A DNA stretch of 55,898 bases from an uncultured Eubacteriales bacterium (GCA_900316415.1 ONCV01000020.1:1-55898); one strand, 5' to 3'. Positions 1 to 8,648 are shown, numbered from the stretch's first letter. Made by a program: numbers and translations. Notes: generated by a model not told the origin, from the sequence alone.

Positions 1-828
1 CATTTCCTCGGGGGTCTTGTCAGTGATGTGTCCCAGCCGGGTATAGGCCCAGGAGTTGCTGCCGTAGAACACCACCAGCTGATTGCTGGAATACAGCACG
101 ATGTCTCCGGAAGAAGTGCTGGTCTGCACATCACTGCTGGGCAAGCGCTGACCGATGGAGCCGACCTGCTCAAAACCGCCGTACATGGACATCTGAATGG
201 TCAGGTCGTTCGCTGCCAGTTTCTTCAGCGCGGAAACGGATTCGTTGTCTTCCCAGGCCACGGTGACCGGAGTATCGTTGATCTTCATCTGCATCATGGG
301 TTCCTCCTCCTCTTCGCTTCCGTCAAGCTCGATCAGCACGTCATAGCTTCCGTCCAGAGCCGCGATGTCCGCCAGCGGGCAGGTGATCACGCCGATGTTC
401 ACCTGACTGCCGTAGATCTCGGATTCGTCCTGATCCTCAAACAGGATCGTAAAGTAAGGCGCATCGGTGGCATAGTCGATATCGCCGTTCAGCCAGCCGT
501 AATGCTCTTCTTCTTCATTGTAGGGCAGATCCTCGGTCACGCCGCAGAAGTCATGGGAATAGCGGCTCATGTGCTGGGTATAGGGCAGCTTGGCGATCAG
601 GGCCTGGGCGGTTTCGCTGTCGTTCAGGACGCCGGGGATCACGGTGTCTCCAAAGTGCAGCAGGATCTTCGTACCGTTTTCCGGCGGCAGGCGGGTCGGC
701 ATAGTGGGATCGTCGGTCTGCATCTGCGCCTCGTCTTTTGCCACACGCTTTTCGCCTTCGGCAGAAGCGGTCATGCACACAGACAGCATCATCAGGATCG
801 CCAAAAGGATCATCATGGTACGCTTCAT
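1..828 (-). CDS. Secreted cyclophilin-like fold protein, partial (3' end off the window)
   Basis: 276 codons are visible; the C-terminus lies beyond base 1. The protein starts with a signal peptide (MKRTMMILLAILMMLSVC, then a small-residue cleavage region near MTASAE). Two copies of a cyclophilin-like domain follow. The first begins with KILLHFGDTVIPGVLNDSE and runs to about residue 155. The second holds the hallmark MYGGFEQVGSIGQRLPSSD, then GDIVLYSSNQLVVFYGSNSW. Proteins of this family (Cyclophil_like2 type) have the barrel fold, but prolyl-isomerase activity is not established, so no enzyme name is given. It lies 13 bases downstream of the flavodoxin gene in the same operon. This pairing suggests a redox or envelope role, which is inference. 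The ATG at 828 follows a purine-rich GAGGAAAT site. Confidence 0.8.
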   Translation of the reverse strand, partial: MKRTMMILLAILMMLSVCMTASAEGEKRVAKDEAQMQTDDPTMPTRLPPENGTKILLHFGDTVIPGVLNDSETAQALIAKLPYTQHMSRYSHDFCGVTEDLPYNEEEEHYGWLNGDIDYATDAPYFTILFEDQDESEIYGSQVNIGVITCPLADIAALDGSYDVLIELDGSEEEEEPMMQMKINDTPVTVAWEDNESVSALKKLAANDLTIQMSMYGGFEQVGSIGQRLPSSDVQTSTSSGDIVLYSSNQLVVFYGSNSWAYTRLGHITDKTPEEM

Positions 829-841
829 TTTTATTTCCTCC

Positions 842-1549
842 TCATTTTATCGTGCTTCGCACATATTCTCTCACTTCAGTTTCAGAGCTGCCGGGGTCAA
901 ATCCGGAAACCGCCACGCCTTGAACCACGGTGGCGTTCGGCTGAAACTGTTGAATCTTCTCCACGGTATCCGCAAACCGGCTCCCACAATGCGTGGTCAT
1001 GACATAAACCGTTTTGCCGGAGAGATCGGTCTCCTCCAGGAAAGCCCGCAGGGGTGTGCATACGGTGTAATGCCAGATGGGAGCAACCAGCCATACTGTG
1101 TCATATCCGCTGACATCCTCCAGATGAGAAGCCAGCGCCAGATCCACGTAATCGATATCCTGCCCTTCGCCTACCTGCACGGTCTGATCATAATCCGAAG
1201 GGTAGGTATATGCGGTCTGGATTTGGAACACATCCGCTTTCGTTTCTTCAGTGATCCAGCCGGCGATCATCTGGGCATTGCCGACCAGTGCGCCATCTTT
1301 GCCGAGGTTCAGGGTCGCACTGGAAACTACATCCACATCCGGATCAAACAGGGTATTCCCGACCCGTGAGAACCAGACGACCAGTGTTCTGTGATTCTCT
1401 CCGGGGATCAGGCCGACAGGCTCCGCGGCCTGCGGGATATAATCTGCATACCGGGTGTAGTTACTGATCTCATCGTCACTTTCCGCAAATGCGCCTGTCT
1501 GGAGTATTGCCAGCATCGCTGTCACCAGAATTGCGATCCATCTTTTCAA
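842..1549 (-). CDS. Exported flavodoxin-family protein
   Basis: A 235-residue product with an N-terminal signal peptide (KRWIAILVTAMLAILQTGAFA). The flavodoxin core begins with RTLVVWFSRVGNT, whose SRVGNT matches the FMN-phosphate loop (usually SxTGNT). Later segments IDYVDLALASHLED and DTVWLVAPIWHYTVCTP match the FMN-binding loops of the flavodoxin-4 type. The start is taken as the TTG at 1549: it follows GGAGGGAAA at good spacing, and upstream in-frame sequence looks non-coding. The TTG overlaps the TGA of the preceding gene (ATTGA), which suggests translational coupling. The probable role is FMN-dependent electron transfer on the outer face of the membrane. The GTG/ATG alternatives further upstream are rejected because they add a low-complexity shadow sequence. 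Confidence 0.8.
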   Translation of the reverse strand: MKRWIAILVTAMLAILQTGAFAESDDEISNYTRYADYIPQAAEPVGLIPGENHRTLVVWFSRVGNTLFDPDVDVVSSATLNLGKDGALVGNAQMIAGWITEETKADVFQIQTAYTYPSDYDQTVQVGEGQDIDYVDLALASHLEDVSGYDTVWLVAPIWHYTVCTPLRAFLEETDLSGKTVYVMTTHCGSRFADTVEKIQQFQPNATVVQGVAVSGFDPGSSETEVREYVRSTIK

Positions 1550-1794
1550 TGCTTTCCCTCCTCTGCCGAAGAACCGTTTGTTTTTACGGTCCAAACCAAA
1601 TAATCCAGCAGATCCAATTTCTTCTGTTCCGCGTGGATTCTCTCCAGCAGGAGGCGGCGGTAATCCGCAAGCAGTCGCATCTGATCCTTCTGACTTCCGG
1701 AATGCTGACACGCTTCGAACTGTTTGATCAGCTCCTTGCCGCAGCCCGCTTCCGCCAGGCATTCATAAACCTGCTCCTCGCTCATGGCAATCAC
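1546..1794 (-). CDS. Small conserved protein of unknown function, first gene of flavodoxin operon
   Basis: 82 residues, probably starting at GTG 1794, six bases after GGGAGGT; an ATG three codons later is the alternative. The product is mostly helical and charged, with no signal peptide or metal motif. The C-terminal half (RRLLLERIHAEQKKLDLLDY) resembles the dimerisation helix that ends MerR-family regulators, but no DNA-binding part is present, so no function is assigned. Its stop overlaps the TTG start of the flavodoxin gene. Position as promoter-proximal gene, opposite a LysR regulator, suggests a small partner or regulator of the redox operon (inference). Confidence 0.65.
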   Translation of the reverse strand: MIAMSEEQVYECLAEAGCGKELIKQFEACQHSGSQKDQMRLLADYRRLLLERIHAEQKKLDLLDYLVWTVKTNGSSAEEGKH

Positions 1795-1814
1795 ATGCCC
1801 ACCTCCCGGATCAT

Positions 1815-1843
1815 ATTATAAAGAACACCATTCAAGATAGCAA
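1815..1843 (-). promoter_or_regulatory. Sigma-A-type promoter of the flavodoxin operon
   Basis: On the minus strand TTGCTA (1843-1838) and TATAAT (1820-1815) are separated by 17 bases. The expected start of transcription lies just before the GGGAGGT ribosome site, giving a leader of only about a dozen bases. The site lies in the gap to the divergent LysR gene, where a LysR protein would normally bind. Confidence 0.7.
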
Positions 1844-1917
1844 ATACTTAAAAGACAATATGATTTTTGCTTTTCAGGCAATAATAAATGTGGTATGATG
1901 AAATGGGAGGGATGGAT

Positions 1918-2811
1918 ATGGAACTGAGGGTGCTCAATTATTTTCTGACGGTAGCGCGGGAAGGCGGGCTGACCGGAGCCAGCGAAGTGCTCCACGTGAC
2001 CCAGCCCACCATGTCCCGGCAGATCCAGGAGCTGGAGGAGGAACTGGGGCAGAAACTGTTTATCCGCACGACCCGCTCCATGGTGCTGACGCCGGAGGGC
2101 ATGCTGCTCCGCAAGCGTGCCGAAGAAATCCTGGAGATGGCGGAACGGACGAAAGCGGAGTTTTCCTCCATGGGCACCGCCGTGGCCGGGGATGTTTTCG
2201 TCGGCAGCGGTGAAACCTTCGCATTGAAAAAAGTGACTGACCTGATGGCACAGATCAGGGAGGATCATCCGGGCATCCGTTTCCAGATCTACAGCGGCAA
2301 CGCGGAAGATGTGATGGAACGGCTGGAAAGGGGCTTGCTCGACTTCGGCGTTCTGGTGGAACCGGCGGATGTGTCTCGCTACAACAGCCTTCGGCTTCCC
2401 GCAAAAGACACCTGGGGCCTGGTCTTGCGCCGGGATCATCCGCTTGCTCAGAAAAAGCATATCCGGAGAGAAGATCTGACCGGCATTCCCCTGATCATGT
2501 CCCGCCAGGATATGGCATCACAAAAAGCCGGCAACGACTACCTCGACTGGTTCGGGAAAACCTATGAGTCGCTGAACATCGTTGCCGGTTACAGCCTGAT
2601 GTATAACGGCGCGCTGATGGTCAAGTCCGGCATCGGCTGTGCGGTCGGCCTGGATCAGGTCGTCAACACCACGGAGACCTCCGACCTCTGCTTCCGTCCC
2701 TTCGATCCGCCGCTTGAAGCAGGCATTGTGGTCATTTGGAAGAAGTATCAGGTGTTTTCCAAGCCTTCTGAAGTGCTGCTGGAGAGGATGATGGCTGCGT
2801 TCGGAGAATAA
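1918..2811 (+). CDS. LysR-family transcriptional regulator
   Basis: 297 residues starting at the ATG at 1918, seven bases after GGGAGG; the ATGs at 1888 and 1912 have no usable ribosome site. Residues 1-60 form the winged helix-turn-helix (ELRVLNYFLTVAREGGLTG, then VTQPTMSRQIQELEEELG), with a linker helix to about 85. The rest is the periplasmic-binding-type effector domain (GDVFVGSGETFALKKVTDLM; DFGVLVEPADVS; GIPLIMSRQDM). The gene is divergent from the flavodoxin/cyclophilin operon with a gap of about 120 bases, the usual LysR arrangement, so that operon is the likely target. The inducer is unknown. Confidence 0.92.
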   Translation: MELRVLNYFLTVAREGGLTGASEVLHVTQPTMSRQIQELEEELGQKLFIRTTRSMVLTPEGMLLRKRAEEILEMAERTKAEFSSMGTAVAGDVFVGSGETFALKKVTDLMAQIREDHPGIRFQIYSGNAEDVMERLERGLLDFGVLVEPADVSRYNSLRLPAKDTWGLVLRRDHPLAQKKHIRREDLTGIPLIMSRQDMASQKAGNDYLDWFGKTYESLNIVAGYSLMYNGALMVKSGIGCAVGLDQVVNTTETSDLCFRPFDPPLEAGIVVIWKKYQVFSKPSEVLLERMMAAFGE

Positions 2812-2850
2812 AAAAGGCCTGTAGTCCGGAATCGAACCTGACTACAGGCC
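2810..2850 (-). terminator. Rho-independent terminator for the YdcF-type gene
   Basis: GGCCTGTAGTC (2816-2826) and GACTACAGGCC (2840-2850) form an 11-bp perfect stem with a 13-base loop. On the minus strand it is followed by six T (2815-2810), so it ends transcription from the gene at 2887-3687. The same stem may weakly stop the converging lysR transcript. The loop side contains GGTTCGATTCC, which looks like a tRNA T-arm, but nothing else of a tRNA is present. Confidence 0.85.
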
Positions 2851-2886
2851 AAACGTTATTCTCAAGATTCCCGGCCCCGGCGCCTG

Positions 2887-3687
2887 TTATTTGGTGAGAT
2901 CGTTCAGATCCAGCACGACCTCCGACAGCATGTTCGCGCCGTACGCGAGGAACCTGGAGGGAGCCGGGAGCCTCATCACCTGGGAGAAGCCGTTTTCCGC
3001 CGCGTTCCGGACCGCCCGGTCCATGTGATAATCGCTGCTGATCATCACCACCGGATCCCCCGCCGGGACGATTTCGGAGATGTTGCGGAAGTTCTCCTTC
3101 GTCGTGGTGGCCTGATCCTCAAGGATCAGCCGATCCTCCGGCACGCCCTGCTCCGTCAGCACATCCCGCATGACGGCGGCTTCCGTCCGGCCGGTTCCCT
3201 CCGCGTTCCCGCCGGTCAGGATCAGCTTCGCTTCGGGATATTTCTCCAGATAGTTCCGGGCGGTGTCCAGCCGGGCCAGCAGGTCCGGCGCGGGTTCCCC
3301 GTTTTCCAGCGCCAGCCCCAGCACGATGGCGTAATCCGCCTGCCCCGCGTTTTGGATCATGCCGCCGGCGATCACCTTTCCGCAGAAGAAGAGGATCACC
3401 GCGCTGAACAGCACGAGGCCGGTCCGCAGGATCCATCCGATCACCCGGAGCACGACGGGCTTCCAACGGGTCAGGAGATTGAACCGGACATCCAGCGCGC
3501 ACAGCAGCAGAATCACGCAGAGGATGATCTCATATGTGAAAACTTCCTGATAATCCGCCTTCAGCACGACCGCATCGATTCGGGCCGGCATCACAAACAA
3601 GGCGTCGGCAAGCAGAAGAACCGCCAAAGCCAGCAGAATATCGCCGATGATCCTCCGGGCGAGCGGGGTCCGTTTCCCTTTTCCCAT
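2887..3687 (-). CDS. YdcF-family (DUF218) membrane protein
   Basis: 266 residues starting at ATG 3687 after ACGGAGGAAAC; the open frame further upstream has no start signal. Residues about 12-125 hold four hydrophobic segments (IIGDILLALAVLLLADALFV; YEIILCVILLLCALDV; VIGWILRTGLVLFSAVILFF). The DUF218 domain follows: ADYAIVLGLALENGEPAPD, RLDTARNYLEKYPEAKLILT, GGNAEGTGRTEAAVMRDVL and DQATTTKENFRNI, ending with VMISSDYHMDRA. Family members act in the envelope, and some (SanA/YdcF) bind nucleotide-like ligands, but the substrate is not settled. Its own promoter is at 3754-3781 and its terminator at 2810-2850, so it is a single-gene unit. Confidence 0.88.
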   Translation of the reverse strand: MGKGKRTPLARRIIGDILLALAVLLLADALFVMPARIDAVVLKADYQEVFTYEIILCVILLLCALDVRFNLLTRWKPVVLRVIGWILRTGLVLFSAVILFFCGKVIAGGMIQNAGQADYAIVLGLALENGEPAPDLLARLDTARNYLEKYPEAKLILTGGNAEGTGRTEAAVMRDVLTEQGVPEDRLILEDQATTTKENFRNISEIVPAGDPVVMISSDYHMDRAVRNAAENGFSQVMRLPAPSRFLAYGANMLSEVVLDLNDLTK

Positions 3688-3753
3688 TTCCCGTTTCCTC
3701 CGTATCGCGTAATGCCCGGCTTTGGATCCGCCGGGCCCGGTTTTCCTTCTCCC

Positions 3754-3781
3754 ATGATACCACAGCCCCGTCATTTTACAA
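3754..3781 (-). promoter_or_regulatory. Promoter of the YdcF-type gene
   Basis: Minus-strand TTGTAA (3781-3776) and TATCAT (3759-3754) are 16 bases apart. They lie about 67 bases upstream of the ATG at 3687, in a gap otherwise without coding sequence. Confidence 0.55.
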
Positions 3782-3957
3782 GCTTTTCCCCGCCGGGAAC
3801 AGTCCCCTGATTCACAGAAGCACTTCGCTGTTTTACCCGGGGAAGCGCACGCATCGCTGCTTTGCAGAGCGGCGGTCGCTTTTTTCATTGCGATCTTTTG
3901 ACCCTGCCGACGGATTTCCCGGAGGGAGTAAACCGCCGGCGGATTCCCGGAAGGGGC
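3782..3957. other. Non-coding gap between divergent genes
   Basis: Between the minus-strand promoter at 3754-3781 and the ctsR promoter. Short open frames here lack ribosome sites and have no recognisable product; I see no RNA gene or repeat. Confidence 0.5.
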
Positions 3958-4009
3958 TTGAAATATCGGGAAAAACATGATACAATCTTCAAAGTCAAAG
4001 AAAGTCAAT
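3958..4009 (+). promoter_or_regulatory. ctsR promoter with CtsR operator
   Basis: TTGAAA (3958-3963) and TACAAT (3981-3986) have a 17-base spacer. The start-point region then carries AGTCAAA (3993-3999), three bases, AGTCAAT (4003-4009). This is the direct heptad repeat that CtsR binds (consensus RGTCAAA-NAN-RGTCAAA). Its position at the transcript start predicts autorepression of the ctsR-clpC operon and release on heat or protein stress. Confidence 0.85.
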
Positions 4010-4039
4010 TGGCTTTCCCGACAAAAGGGGGTTCTGGAA

Positions 4040-4516
4040 ATGCGTATCAGTGACTCGATTGAACAGTTTATCAAGGAGATGCTGGGAGAGGACAGCCCCC
4101 AGGTGGAGCTGCGGCGGAACGAGCTGGCCGAGTATTTCGGCTGTGCCCCCAGCCAGATCAATTACGTGCTGGCCACGCGGTTCTCCCCTTCCCAGGGATA
4201 TCTGACCGAAAGCCACCGGGGCGGCGGCGGATACATCCGGATCGTCCGGGTGGTGGAATCCGGCCCGCAGAAGATGGCCTACCTGGTGCGGGACCGGATC
4301 GGGGACAGCATCAGCGAGGAGGAGGCGCTGCGCATCGTGGCGCACCTGAAGGAAACCCGCATGGCTTCCCCGGAGGAGGCGTCCCTGATGGCCGCGGCCG
4401 TCAGCGGAAAGGCGATGGCGGTGCCCCTGACGCCGGAAATGAAGGGAACGCTGCGGGCGCGGATCCTCAAATCCATGATCCTCGCCCTGGCGAACAAGGA
4501 CGCGGCGCGGGCCTGA
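4040..4516 (+). CDS. ctsR: CtsR, class III stress gene repressor
   Basis: 158 residues, close to the family length. Start taken at ATG 4040, eight bases after AAAGGGGG; the frame upstream overlaps the promoter and operator. The N-terminal helix-turn-helix (ELRRNELAEYFGCAPSQINY, residues about 25-45) is followed by the glycine-rich wing RGGGGYIRIVRV (about 61-72). The wing arginine is the residue phosphorylated by McsB in Bacillus. The C-terminal half (SEEEALRIVAHLKE) is the dimerisation/regulatory domain. It heads an operon with clpC 55 bases downstream. No mcsB gene lies between them, so inactivation would have to work another way or by a kinase encoded elsewhere. Confidence 0.96.
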   Translation: MRISDSIEQFIKEMLGEDSPQVELRRNELAEYFGCAPSQINYVLATRFSPSQGYLTESHRGGGGYIRIVRVVESGPQKMAYLVRDRIGDSISEEEALRIVAHLKETRMASPEEASLMAAAVSGKAMAVPLTPEMKGTLRARILKSMILALANKDAARA

Positions 4517-4571
4517 ACCGCGCCGGAGAAAACGGGACCCCCGCGGTCCCGGAGAGAGGAGGCAGAGCGCC

Positions 4572-7340
4572 ATGCTGTGCGATGAATGCCACCGGAACGA
4601 AGCGAGCTTTACCGTCTCCGTGCTGACCGGAGAGGAAACCACCACCCGTCATCTCTGCGCCGACTGTATGAGCCGGATGAACGCGGATCTGATGAAGGGA
4701 AATCTGCAGAGCATTCTGAGCACGGTGCTCGGGGCGCTGCGGTCGGGACAGAAAAAAGAGGAGAGAAAGGAATTTTCCATGCCAATTTTCGGACGTTTTA
4801 CCCAGAAGGCCCAGCAGACCATGCAGCTGGCCCAGCGCATCGCCTCCGAGCTTCAGATGCCCTACGTCGGCACCGAGCACATCCTGCTCGCCCTGCTGAA
4901 GGCCGGCTTCTCCGTGCCGCAGGCGGTTTCCAACCGGATCAGCTTTGACAGCGCCGTGGCGGAGATCCGGGAGAAGATCCAGACCGAGGGCCTGGAGCCC
5001 CCGACCGGCGGCCGGATCGAGCTGAGCCCCCGGGCGAAGAAGCTGCTGGAGACCTGCACGGTGGAATCCCGGAAGCTGGGACAGACCTACGTGACCGTGG
5101 ATCATCTGTGGCTGGCGCTGCTGGGCAGCGACGACGGGGTCGCCGGCGCGCTGCTGCGCAAGGCCGGCGTGGATCTTTCCGCCGCCCGGGAAGAACTGCT
5201 GCAGCAGATGCGGAAGAACGCCTCCGCCCCGGAGGGAGAGCCCCGGGTGCCGAACTTCGTGCCCTTCTTTGCCCAGTTCCGGCAGGCGGGCGGCGAGCCG
5301 CCGCAGCAGGAAAAGCGCTCCGCGCTGGATCTGTACTGCCGGGATCTGACCCAGGCGGCCGAAAAGAACGAGCTGGATCCGGTCATCGGCCGGGAGGAGG
5401 AGATCCAGCGAATCATCCAGATTCTGATCCGGCGGACCAAGAACAACCCCGTGCTGATCGGTGAGCCCGGCGTGGGCAAGAGCGCGGTGGTGGAGGGCCT
5501 GGCCCAGCGCATCGTGCGGGGCTGCGTGCCGGAGATGCTGACGGGAAAGCGGGTGCTGAGCCTGGACATGGGCTCCCTGGTGGCGGGCACCAAGTACCGC
5601 GGAGAGTTCGAGGAGCGGCTGAAGAACGTCATGGACGAGCTGAAAAAGGCCGGCAACGCCCTGCTCTTCATGGACGAACTGCACACGATCATCGGCGCGG
5701 GCAGCAGCGAGGGCAGCCTGGATGCCGCCAATCTGCTGAAGCCGGCCCTGAGCCGGGGCGAGCTGCAGTGCATCGGCGCCACCACCCTGGAGGAATACCG
5801 GAAGCACATCGAGAAAGATTCGGCCCTGGAGCGCCGCTTCCAGCCCGTGACAGTGGGCGAGCCCACCGCGGAGGAAGCGCTGCGCATCCTGTACGGCCTG
5901 CGCGACAAATACGAGGCGCACCATAAGGTCCGGATCACGGACGAGGCGCTGGCGGCGGCGGTGAAGCTGAGCGACCGCTACATTTCGGACCGGTTCCTGC
6001 CGGACAAGGCAGTGGATCTGATGGACGAGGCGGCCAGCCGGGTCCGGATCCAGGCCTGCACCGCGCCGGCGGACCTGCTGGAGCAGGAGCAGAAGCTGGA
6101 GGCCCTCCGCATCGAGAAGAACGAGGCCATCGCCCATCAGGATTACGAAAAGGCGGCCACCCTGCGGGATCAGGAGGCGTCCCTGACGAAGGAAATCGGA
6201 AACCGGCGGAATGCCTGGAACCGGGCCCAGTCCACGGCCCGGGACGTGGTCACCGAGGAGGACATCGCCCAGGTGGTGTCCGTCTGGACCGGCATTCCCG
6301 TCCAGAAGATGACCGAAAAGGAAGCGCACCGGCTGATGAAGCTGGAGGAGACGCTGCATAAGCGCCTGGTGGGCCAGGACGAGGCCATCTCGGCCGTCAG
6401 CCGGGCGATCCGGCGGGCCCGGGCCGGCCTGAAGGATCCGAAGCGGCCCATCGGCAGCTTCATCTTCCTGGGGCCCACCGGCGTGGGCAAAACCGAGCTG
6501 TGCCGCGCCCTGGGCGAAGCCATGTTCGGCGACGAGGACGCGGTGATCCGGCTGGATATGAGCGAATACATGGAAAAGCATACGGTCTCCCGGCTGGTGG
6601 GCTCCCCGCCCGGCTACGTGGGCTTCGAGGAGGGCGGCCAGCTGACGGAGGCGGTCCGGCGCAAGCCGTACAGCGTGGTGCTGCTGGATGAGGTGGAAAA
6701 GGCGCACCCGGATGTGTTCAACATCCTGCTGCAGATCCTGGAGGACGGGCGCCTGACGGACAACACCGGGCGGGTGGTTTCCTTCAAGAACACCATCGTG
6801 GTCATGACTTCCAACGCCGGCGCGCATACCATCGCCACCAGCCGCTCCATGGGCTTCGGCTCCGCGGGCGAAAAGAGCCTGCAGGACTACGAGGCCATGA
6901 AGGACGCGGTCATGCGGGAGGTGAAGGAGCTGTTCCGGCCGGAATTCATCAACCGGGTGGATGAGCTGATCGTGTTCCACGCCCTGTCGGAGGAGGACAT
7001 CCTGCAGATCACGGAGATGATGCTGCGCCAGGTGGCCGCCCGGCTGAAGGAGCGGGACGTGAAGCTGACCTGGGACAAGAACGTCCGGGAGAAGCTGAGC
7101 CGCGAGGGCTACGACCCGAAGTTCGGCGCCAGGCCGCTGCGCCGGCTGATCCAGCGCACCGTGGAGGACACCCTGTCTGAGGCGCTGCTGGAGGGCCGAA
7201 TCGCCCTGGGCGAGCCGGTGCGCCTGTGCGTGAAGGGCGGGGAAATCCGCATCCGCGAGCCCCGGAAGCCGGAGGGGGAAAAGAGCGGACCCCGGCGGAT
7301 TCCCGCCGGAGCCCGGGTCCGGGCATCGAAAGCCGAATAA
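4572..7340 (+). CDS. clpC: ClpC-type AAA+ unfoldase with N-terminal McsA-like zinc finger
   Basis: 922 residues. Residues 1-69 resemble the start of McsA: CxxC at 3/6 (MLCDECH) and CxxC at 29/32 (HLCADC). A ClpC N-domain follows from residue 70 ([19 protein letters not shown]). AAA1 has Walker A GEPGVGKS (about 297) and Walker B LLFMDE (about 364). The middle domain carries a UVR-like stretch ([19 protein letters not shown], about 512-530). AAA2 has GPTGVGKT (about 634) and [12 protein letters not shown] near 760 is the ClpP-docking tripeptide, so it should feed ClpP. ATG 4572 follows AGAGAGGAGG. A second possible start is ATG 4779 after AGAAAGGA, which would give a plain ClpC. The gene replaces the separate mcsA-mcsB-clpC of Bacillus. 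Confidence 0.95.
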   Translation: MLCDECHRNEASFTVSVLTGEETTTRHLCADCMSRMNADLMKGNLQSILSTVLGALRSGQKKEERKEFSMPIFGRFTQKAQQTMQLAQRIASELQMPYVGTEHILLALLKAGFSVPQAVSNRISFDSAVAEIREKIQTEGLEPPTGGRIELSPRAKKLLETCTVESRKLGQTYVTVDHLWLALLGSDDGVAGALLRKAGVDLSAAREELLQQMRKNASAPEGEPRVPNFVPFFAQFRQAGGEPPQQEKRSALDLYCRDLTQAAEKNELDPVIGREEEIQRIIQILIRRTKNNPVLIGEPGVGKSAVVEGLAQRIVRGCVPEMLTGKRVLSLDMGSLVAGTKYRGEFEERLKNVMDELKKAGNALLFMDELHTIIGAGSSEGSLDAANLLKPALSRGELQCIGATTLEEYRKHIEKDSALERRFQPVTVGEPTAEEALRILYGLRDKYEAHHKVRITDEALAAAVKLSDRYISDRFLPDKAVDLMDEAASRVRIQACTAPADLLEQEQKLEALRIEKNEAIAHQDYEKAATLRDQEASLTKEIGNRRNAWNRAQSTARDVVTEEDIAQVVSVWTGIPVQKMTEKEAHRLMKLEETLHKRLVGQDEAISAVSRAIRRARAGLKDPKRPIGSFIFLGPTGVGKTELCRALGEAMFGDEDAVIRLDMSEYMEKHTVSRLVGSPPGYVGFEEGGQLTEAVRRKPYSVVLLDEVEKAHPDVFNILLQILEDGRLTDNTGRVVSFKNTIVVMTSNAGAHTIATSRSMGFGSAGEKSLQDYEAMKDAVMREVKELFRPEFINRVDELIVFHALSEEDILQITEMMLRQVAARLKERDVKLTWDKNVREKLSREGYDPKFGARPLRRLIQRTVEDTLSEALLEGRIALGEPVRLCVKGGEIRIREPRKPEGEKSGPRRIPAGARVRASKAE

Positions 7341-7359
7341 TCCGGAAGCCGTACAAAAC

Positions 7360-7388
7360 GGGCCCCGGCGGAATCTCCGCCGGGGCCC
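7360..7388. terminator. Bidirectional terminator between clpC and the convergent gene
   Basis: GGGCCCCGGCGGA (7360-7372) pairs with TCCGCCGGGGCCC (7376-7388) over a three-base loop. T-rich tracts follow on both strands (CTATTTT on plus, GTTTTG on minus). It lies between the convergent ends of clpC and the gene at 7411. Confidence 0.8.
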
Positions 7389-7410
7389 GGGCTATTTTGG
7401 GGGAACCGGA

Positions 7411-8610
7411 TCAGTCCTGAATGTCCTCGCCGGTGATTGATTTCCAGAAGGAGCGGATCGTCCGCTGGTTGGAAACGCCGTAGTTCGGATCGTGCTCCAG
7501 GGCTTCGCTCATCGTGCGCAGGAAATGGACGCACAGATGGCCGTCAAAATTGTTGTCCTTGACGCGGCCGGACATGTGGGGCATGTCGTGGGTCGCCCCG
7601 ATGGTCCAGGTGCCGTTCGGCAGCCGGACGTAGACCGCCTTCTGGTTCCAGGTGTTCTTTCCGCCGAAGGCCCGCAGCATGCTGGCCGTGTCCTCGGCCG
7701 TGCAGGGCTCCGCGTCGCAGTGCCGGCCGCAGGAGTAGATCATCAGGTTCCATCCCTCCCCGGAGGAGGGCTCATAGATATACATGATCTGCTTGGTTTT
7801 CAGGCTGGGCTTGACCTGGTCGAACCAGTGCAGCAGCTTCACCTCCCCGCCGGAGGGCGCCGTGGCGGTCCGGGTGGGGGTCGGAACGCCCGGGGCGGCC
7901 GCCGCCTGGGCGGACGCGTCCGCGGGGACCGTGTTCGCGGGGCTCTCCCCCGCCGGGGCGGAGCTCCCGGCAGCGGGCGCCGCGTCGCTCTCCAGGGCCT
8001 GCAGGGTCTTCTTCCCCGCCAGCCCGTCCGCCTTCAGGCCGCTCTTCTTCTGGAAGGCCTGCACGGCCTTTTTGGTCGCGCCGCCGAATTTCCCGTCCGC
8101 GCTTCCCGAAAGGTATCCCAGGGCGATCAGCCGCTGCTGCAGCGCCGTGACCCGGGGCCCGGAGCTTCCCTGCCGCAGGGTGGTATAGGTGCCGCCGAAG
8201 AGCCCGGAGGCCTGCGCGTTCTGCGCCGGCTGAGCTGACTGCGTCTGTTGGGTCTGCTGGGCCGGCTGTGCGGACGTTTCGTTCTGCGGCGCCGCCCCGC
8301 CGGCCTTTTTGTAAATCAGCTCCAGGGTCTTCGCCCCGGCCACGCCGTCGGCCTTCAGCCCGTTGCCGCGCTGAAACTTCTTCACCGCGTTTTCCGTATT
8401 GGTGCCGAAAATGCCGTCCGGCGTCCCGCCCAGGTATCCCAGCTGGATCAGGGCGGTCTGCATCTCCTTCACGGCCTCGCTGTGCACACCGGAATACAGG
8501 GTTCCCTCCCGGTAGGCCAGCGCGGGGGATGCGCCTCCCAGCGCCAGCAGCAGCGCCGCCAGGGCGGCCATTCCCCTTCTGCCGATTTCGCGCGGGTGTC
8601 TCCTGTTCAC
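7411..8610 (-). CDS. Secreted protein with two peptidoglycan-binding domains and an uncharacterised C-terminal domain
   Basis: 399 residues; GTG 8610 chosen because an arginine-rich n-region and hydrophobic core (MAALAALLLALGGASPALA) follow it and AAGGGGG lies ten bases upstream. Two PG_binding_1 domains are clear: residues about 40-105 (EAVKEMQTALIQLGYLGGTP, DGIFGTNTENAVKKFQ) and about 130-195 (VTALQQRLIALGYLSGSADG, ATKKAVQAFQKKSGL). A Gln/Ala-rich linker lies between them. The last 160 residues form a separate domain with CGRHCDAEPC, GATHDMPHMSG and GHLCVHFLRTM. The GHLCVHF motif recalls the SHGCxR active site of L,D-transpeptidases, but the fold is not recognised and catalysis is speculative. 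Expected to act in the cell wall. It is a single-gene unit with its own promoter. Confidence 0.85.
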   Translation of the reverse strand: MNRRHPREIGRRGMAALAALLLALGGASPALAYREGTLYSGVHSEAVKEMQTALIQLGYLGGTPDGIFGTNTENAVKKFQRGNGLKADGVAGAKTLELIYKKAGGAAPQNETSAQPAQQTQQTQSAQPAQNAQASGLFGGTYTTLRQGSSGPRVTALQQRLIALGYLSGSADGKFGGATKKAVQAFQKKSGLKADGLAGKKTLQALESDAAPAAGSSAPAGESPANTVPADASAQAAAAPGVPTPTRTATAPSGGEVKLLHWFDQVKPSLKTKQIMYIYEPSSGEGWNLMIYSCGRHCDAEPCTAEDTASMLRAFGGKNTWNQKAVYVRLPNGTWTIGATHDMPHMSGRVKDNNFDGHLCVHFLRTMSEALEHDPNYGVSNQRTIRSFWKSITGEDIQD

Positions 8611-8648
8611 CTTCCGTATACCCCCTTCCGGAAAAACCTTCTTCCGGA

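Noticed and set aside
2816..2850. tRNA remnant suggested by GGTTCGATTCC on the minus strand
   Set aside because: Only a T-arm-like word within a terminator; no acceptor, D or anticodon arm nearby.
4467..6980. 837-codon open frame on the minus strand opposite clpC
   Set aside because: Antisense shadow of a GC-rich gene. The product is rich in Gln, His and Arg with no recognisable domain, and clpC is certain.
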